This document shows positions 4,155 to 5,716 of a stretch of DNA of 5,716 nucleotides, piece by piece (position 1 is the stretch's first letter; the number at the start of each line of letters is the position of its first letter). Source of the stretch: Candidatus Scybalocola fimicaballi (GTDB lineage Bacteria > Bacteroidota > Bacteroidia > Bacteroidales > Paludibacteraceae). The stretch covers positions 1 to 5,716 of the forward strand of contig DCIP01000047.1 of NCBI GenBank assembly GCA_002317115.1, written 5' to 3'. The notes below the pieces were generated by a model. The model searched no databases, was not told the origin of the DNA, and saw only the letters and a list, made by a program, of their open reading frames with translations. The position numbers were made by a program, and so were the translations under genes.

Positions 4155-5716
4155 ATGAAAACACGTTTACTTAACAAATTGACTATCGCAGCTCTTGCGA
4201 TGATGGGTGCAGCTTCGGTTGCAGCTCAGAATTGTACTGTCAACCTTTCAAGTGTAAAACAGAAGATCGCTGGTTTCGGTGGTATCAACCATCCGTGCTG
4301 GACTGGCTATGACCTTACTGATAATGATGTGGACAAGCTATTCGGCGTCGGCGACGGTAAACTTGGTCTTTCTGTGATGCGTATCTGGGTTGCTGAAAAG
4401 GAAAGCGACTGGAGCCGTGAACTTTCTACTTGTAAGAAAGTGCAGAAGATGGGAGTTAAGATCTTCGCTACACCTTGGAATACTCCTTCTTCAGATATGT
4501 GTACTAAGACAACTGCTTTCTGTGGTAACAACGGTTGTCAGTATCGTGCAAATGAGAAGCAGATCAACACAAGTGCTTTCTCAAGATACACTGACCACTT
4601 GGTAAAGTTCAACAACTATATGTATAATAATGGTGTTAGCCTATACGCTATAAGCTACGCCAACGAGCCTGACTACGGTCACGATTGGACATGGTGGACT
4701 TCAGACCAGGTTTATGAATATGCTAAGAACTACGCTGCAAAACTTCGCGTCAACGGTACAAAGGTTATCACTGCTGAGAGTTTCGCATACAGCAAAGGTC
4801 TTTACGACAAGATCCTAAACGACGCTAATGCTCTAAAGAATATCGATATCTTGGGAACTCACTTCTATGCGAGTGGTGCTTCTACAAGCGACAACTTCTT
4901 CAAATACACTCTTGGAGACCAGAAGGTTGCTGCTGATCCAAACAAGGAGTTGTGGATGACTGAGTATTACACATCTTCAAACGCAACTAACGGTTCTCCA
5001 TGTCGCGCTAACGTATGGCCTGAGGCTTTGGAGGTTGCTTACTCAATCCATCGTGGTATGGCTATCTCAAACATGAGCGCATACGTTTGGTGGTACTTGA
5101 AGAGAAACTACTCTCTAATCAACAACGGTGATTCAAACAACGAGAATTCAAAGGATGGTCAGATCACTAAGCGTGGTTGGCTATTCGGACAGTACGCAAG
5201 ATTCATCCGTCCAGGTTACTATCGTGTCGACTGTACAATCAACCCTACATATAATGTCTACACTTCTGCTTATAAGAACAACGACGATGTTGTAATCGTA
5301 GCTGTAAACATGAGCACAGAGGCTAAGACAATCAACATCTCAGTGCCAGGAACTAAGGTTCAGCAGTGGAATGTTTGGATTACAGACCAGTCAAGAAACA
5401 TGAAGAAGCTTGACGCTGTAAATAAGGGTGGTTCATTCTCTTACACACTACCTGCTAAGAGTTGTGTATCTTTCGTAGGCGAGGGTAGTGGAAAGGTTAG
5501 CTTAGAGCTTGCTGCTGAGAAGACAATCATTGAGGAGGGCGACAGCGTGTTGATCACTCCTACTTATAAGAGCGATTCAGAGATTAAGAATATCAAGTAT
5601 TTCGAGGGTACTACACAGGTTAAGGATAAGTGGGTTGCTCCATTCACATTCTACTATGGAGCTAACGCTTCTCTTGGTAAGCACACTCTTACTGCTACTG
5701 CATACGATGCTGATGG
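4155..5716 (+). CDS. Secreted GH30 (subfamily 8-like) glucuronoxylanase with Ig-like domain, 3' end missing
   Basis: The frame is open from ATG 4155 to the right edge, giving 520 residues so far with no stop. A signal peptide (K-T-R, hydrophobic core 9-20, cleavage after V-A-A at 22-24) indicates export. Residues 25 to about 350 form the GH30 barrel: acid/base Glu171 in Y-A-N-E-P-D-Y and nucleophile Glu270 in L-W-M-T-E-Y-Y. W-W-Y-L-K-R-N-Y at 312-319 aligns with the loop W-W-Y-I-R-R-S-Y of Bacillus XynC that carries the arginine binding the glucuronic acid side chain, so cleavage of glucuronoxylan is the likely activity. Residues 355-442 complete the side beta-sandwich typical of GH30. From about 447 a bacterial Ig-like domain begins (ITP...IKNIKYFEG...APFTF...GKHTLTATAYDADG). 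Codon use leans to AAC, AAG, TAC and GGT, unlike its neighbours and consistent with high expression. A sorting or further binding module may follow beyond the window. Confidence 0.92.
   Translation, partial: MKTRLLNKLTIAALAMMGAASVAAQNCTVNLSSVKQKIAGFGGINHPCWTGYDLTDNDVDKLFGVGDGKLGLSVMRIWVAEKESDWSRELSTCKKVQKMGVKIFATPWNTPSSDMCTKTTAFCGNNGCQYRANEKQINTSAFSRYTDHLVKFNNYMYNNGVSLYAISYANEPDYGHDWTWWTSDQVYEYAKNYAAKLRVNGTKVITAESFAYSKGLYDKILNDANALKNIDILGTHFYASGASTSDNFFKYTLGDQKVAADPNKELWMTEYYTSSNATNGSPCRANVWPEALEVAYSIHRGMAISNMSAYVWWYLKRNYSLINNGDSNNENSKDGQITKRGWLFGQYARFIRPGYYRVDCTINPTYNVYTSAYKNNDDVVIVAVNMSTEAKTINISVPGTKVQQWNVWITDQSRNMKKLDAVNKGGSFSYTLPAKSCVSFVGEGSGKVSLELAAEKTIIEEGDSVLITPTYKSDSEIKNIKYFEGTTQVKDKWVAPFTFYYGANASLGKHTLTATAYDAD

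Noticed and set aside
4307..4605. Short ORFs on both strands inside the start of the xylanase gene
   Set aside because: The long open frame from 4155 carries the signal peptide and GH30 motifs, so these are out-of-frame shadows.

Overview
The window looks like a piece of a Bacteroidales chromosome, most likely Prevotellaceae (Prevotella, Segatella or Xylanibacter). The pointers are low GC with very AT-rich intergenic DNA, start codons mostly without a Shine-Dalgarno site, copies of the Bacteroidetes -7 promoter element TAnnTTTG at sensible distances before most genes, and a secreted GH30 xylanase of a kind common in plant-fibre-degrading gut and rumen Bacteroidales. The genus is an inference from style, not a match.

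Layout from left to right. A 26-codon minus-strand ORF with a good Bacteroidetes promoter lies at the left edge (2-82). A very AT-rich gap of about 500 bp follows. Next is a small integral-membrane HXXEE-family protein (591-1094, +), closed by a perfect 17-bp-stem hairpin that can terminate transcription from both sides. A compact GC-rich structured segment (about 1184-1251) separates it from a minus-strand beta-class carbonic anhydrase (1269-1808). A divergent intergenic region (1809-2005) holds a 10-unit hexanucleotide repeat (TATTCG/TTTTCG) between two opposed promoters. To its right a probable two-gene operon encodes a patatin-like phospholipase (2006-2854) and a D-2-hydroxyacid dehydrogenase (2891-3850). 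A 53-bp near-perfect palindrome closes that unit. The last gene (4155 to beyond the right edge) is a secreted GH30 glucuronoxylanase with a C-terminal Ig-like domain; its 5' leader carries an 8-codon mini-ORF with a strong Shine-Dalgarno sequence.

Functionally this is mostly housekeeping (CO2/bicarbonate balance, lipid hydrolysis, 2-keto/2-hydroxyacid redox) next to one polysaccharide-degradation gene. I see no convincing new multi-gene system. The parts most worth a second look are non-coding: the hexamer tract in the divergent promoter, the GC-rich element beside the carbonic anhydrase, the long palindrome, and the mini-ORF leader of the xylanase.
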